From Desulfobacterales bacterium (GTDB taxonomy: Bacteria > Desulfobacterota > Desulfobacteria > Desulfobacterales > BuS5), in NCBI GenBank assembly GCA_016735355.1, contig JAERRQ010000172.1, forward strand, positions 1 to 6,546: DNA of 6,546 nucleotides. The letters run 5' to 3'. How positions within the stretch are numbered: the first letter of the stretch is position 1; every line of letters begins with the position of its first letter. Below, piece after piece: positions 6,134-6,546 of the stretch. The position numbers and the translations under genes were made by a program. Below the pieces are notes generated by a model. The model was not told the origin of the DNA, did not search any database, and worked only from the letters and a program-made list of their open reading frames with translations.

Positions 6134-6211
6134 TAGCTATTAGGTTTTAGCTAAATTACTATAAATTCAACAAGTAAGCTAACCGCTAACAGCTAATACC
6201 TAACAGCTTAA
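6125..6211. repeat. second heptad-repeat element with inverted arms (87 bp)
   Basis: The left arm is four 7-nt units with TTAG in fixed phase: TTTAGGC, ATTAGCT, ATTAGGT, TTTAGCT (6125-6152). The right arm has the complementary CTAA units: AGCTAAC, CGCTAAC, AGCTAAT, ACCTAAC, AGCTTAA (6177-6211). The outer parts (6131-6152 against 6191-6213) are inverted copies with two mismatches and one indel. The core is only 24 bp. The architecture is that of the 4698-4907 element, but the unit sequence differs. No coding potential. Confidence 0.65.
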
Positions 6212-6382
6212 TGTCCAATTATTATGTAGTGCGTTGTTATTACAATAAAAACACCTTTACATCTTAAATAAATTACGAGGTCTGTTCGTAATGATTTTCG
6301 TGTTTTTTGTGGCAGAAAATATTGTAAAATCAGGAATTACTAATTAAAAGCAATTTTTGTACCTTAACTCAAAACTTATAAC

Positions 6383-6397
6383 TCCGGTTTATCCGGA
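6383..6397 (-). terminator. small hairpin downstream of the edge membrane-protein gene
   Basis: TCCGG and CCGGA form a perfect 5-bp stem with a 5-nt loop, 23 nt after the stop of the partial gene at the right edge (minus strand). The following sequence is only loosely T-rich (GTTATAAGTTTTG), so terminator function is possible but weak. Confidence 0.3.
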
Positions 6398-6420
6398 TCA
6401 GGGAACTGGAAGGAAATAAT

Positions 6421-6546
6421 TTATGCCTGCTGTTCACTATTTCTCGACAAAACACAATTTACTCCCAAAAAGAGCAATCCTGCTAAAGCTGCTAAAATGG
6501 ATCCTACAAAAATCCAAAGTCTTGACAAGTTATACAAATCCGGGTC
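6421..6546 (-). CDS. partial membrane protein, C-terminal 41 residues
   Basis: The minus-strand frame is open from the window edge to a TAA at 6423-6421 and encodes 41 residues with no Met. It reads like a true C-terminus: a polar start (DPDLYNLSRL), one clear transmembrane helix with small residues (WIFVGSILAALAGLLFLGVN, 11-30), then a short polar tail ending NSEQQA. The family cannot be told from this fragment; the gene continues beyond 6546. The helix makes an inner-membrane location likely. A chance open frame is the alternative, made less likely by the well-formed helix and by the intergenic hairpin just after the stop. Confidence 0.55.
   Translation of the reverse strand, partial: DPDLYNLSRLWIFVGSILAALAGLLFLGVNCVLSRNSEQQA

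Larger units (their letters stand above)
6008..6420. other. 413-bp gene-free stretch upstream of the OmpA-like gene
   Basis: A very AT-rich region without a convincing gene. It holds the strong ribosome site of the OmpA-like gene (about 6013-6018), a TATAAA about 45-50 bp upstream of its ATG (minus strand, weak -35), a pair of direct repeats (6077-6094, 6117-6133), the second heptad element (6125-6211), about 170 bp (6212-6380) in which I see nothing clear, and a small hairpin (6383-6397). Confidence 0.65.

Noticed and set aside
6061..6310. Inverted short matches ACAGACCTC (6061-6069) with GAGGTCTGT (6277-6285) and ACAAAAAACAC (6103-6113) with GTGTTTTTTGT (6300-6310) as ends of a larger mobile element
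   Set aside because: The two pairs are not nested in a consistent order, the second is low complexity, and nothing between them codes for a transposase; probably coincidence in AT-rich DNA.
6212..6380. Small RNA or riboswitch in the AT-rich stretch
   Set aside because: No clear conserved fold, promoter-terminator pair or known riboswitch signature could be seen by eye.

Overview
The window looks like ordinary chromosome from an anaerobic Gram-negative bacterium, most likely a Desulfobacterota (former Deltaproteobacteria) or syntroph-type lineage. That placement is inferred from protein style: a phosphofructokinase with pyrophosphate-type residues, a short MnmA with the HFTTGY segment, and a glycine-zipper OmpA-like lipoprotein, which implies an outer membrane. 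No sequence search was possible. The DNA is moderately AT-rich. No tRNA, rRNA, CRISPR array, transposase or phage gene was seen.

Layout: (1) A plus-strand gene, 108-1277, encodes a 6-phosphofructokinase predicted to use PPi. (2) Convergent to it, a tight minus-strand operon is transcribed in the order ABC ATPase (3957-3121), ABC-2 permease (3124-2387), mnmA (2382-1342). The first two genes overlap by ATGA and the second and third are 4 nt apart. (3) Upstream on the same strand, 4482-4063 encodes a 139-residue protein I do not recognise; a TTG start behind a clear AGGAG is its best start. (4) A 432-bp gene-free stretch (4483-4914) holds a 7-bp-stem inverted repeat and a 210-bp element (4698-4907) whose ends are inverted arrays of degenerate 7-base units. 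(5) Two minus-strand cell-envelope genes follow: a secreted MORN-repeat protein (5283-4915) and an OmpA/glycine-zipper lipoprotein (6007-5372). (6) A second gene-free stretch (6008-6420) contains a pair of direct repeats and a second, smaller heptad element (6125-6211). (7) The right edge cuts through the C-terminus of a minus-strand membrane protein (6546-6421).

Functional picture: central carbon metabolism (PPi-PFK), tRNA U34 thiolation (MnmA) apparently co-transcribed with an ABC exporter, and an envelope pair in which the OmpA-like lipoprotein should tether the outer membrane to peptidoglycan. The most unusual feature is the pair of intergenic elements. They share one architecture (inverted arrays of 7-nt units around a unique core) but have different unit sequences. 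I see no clear evidence of a new defence or biosynthetic system.
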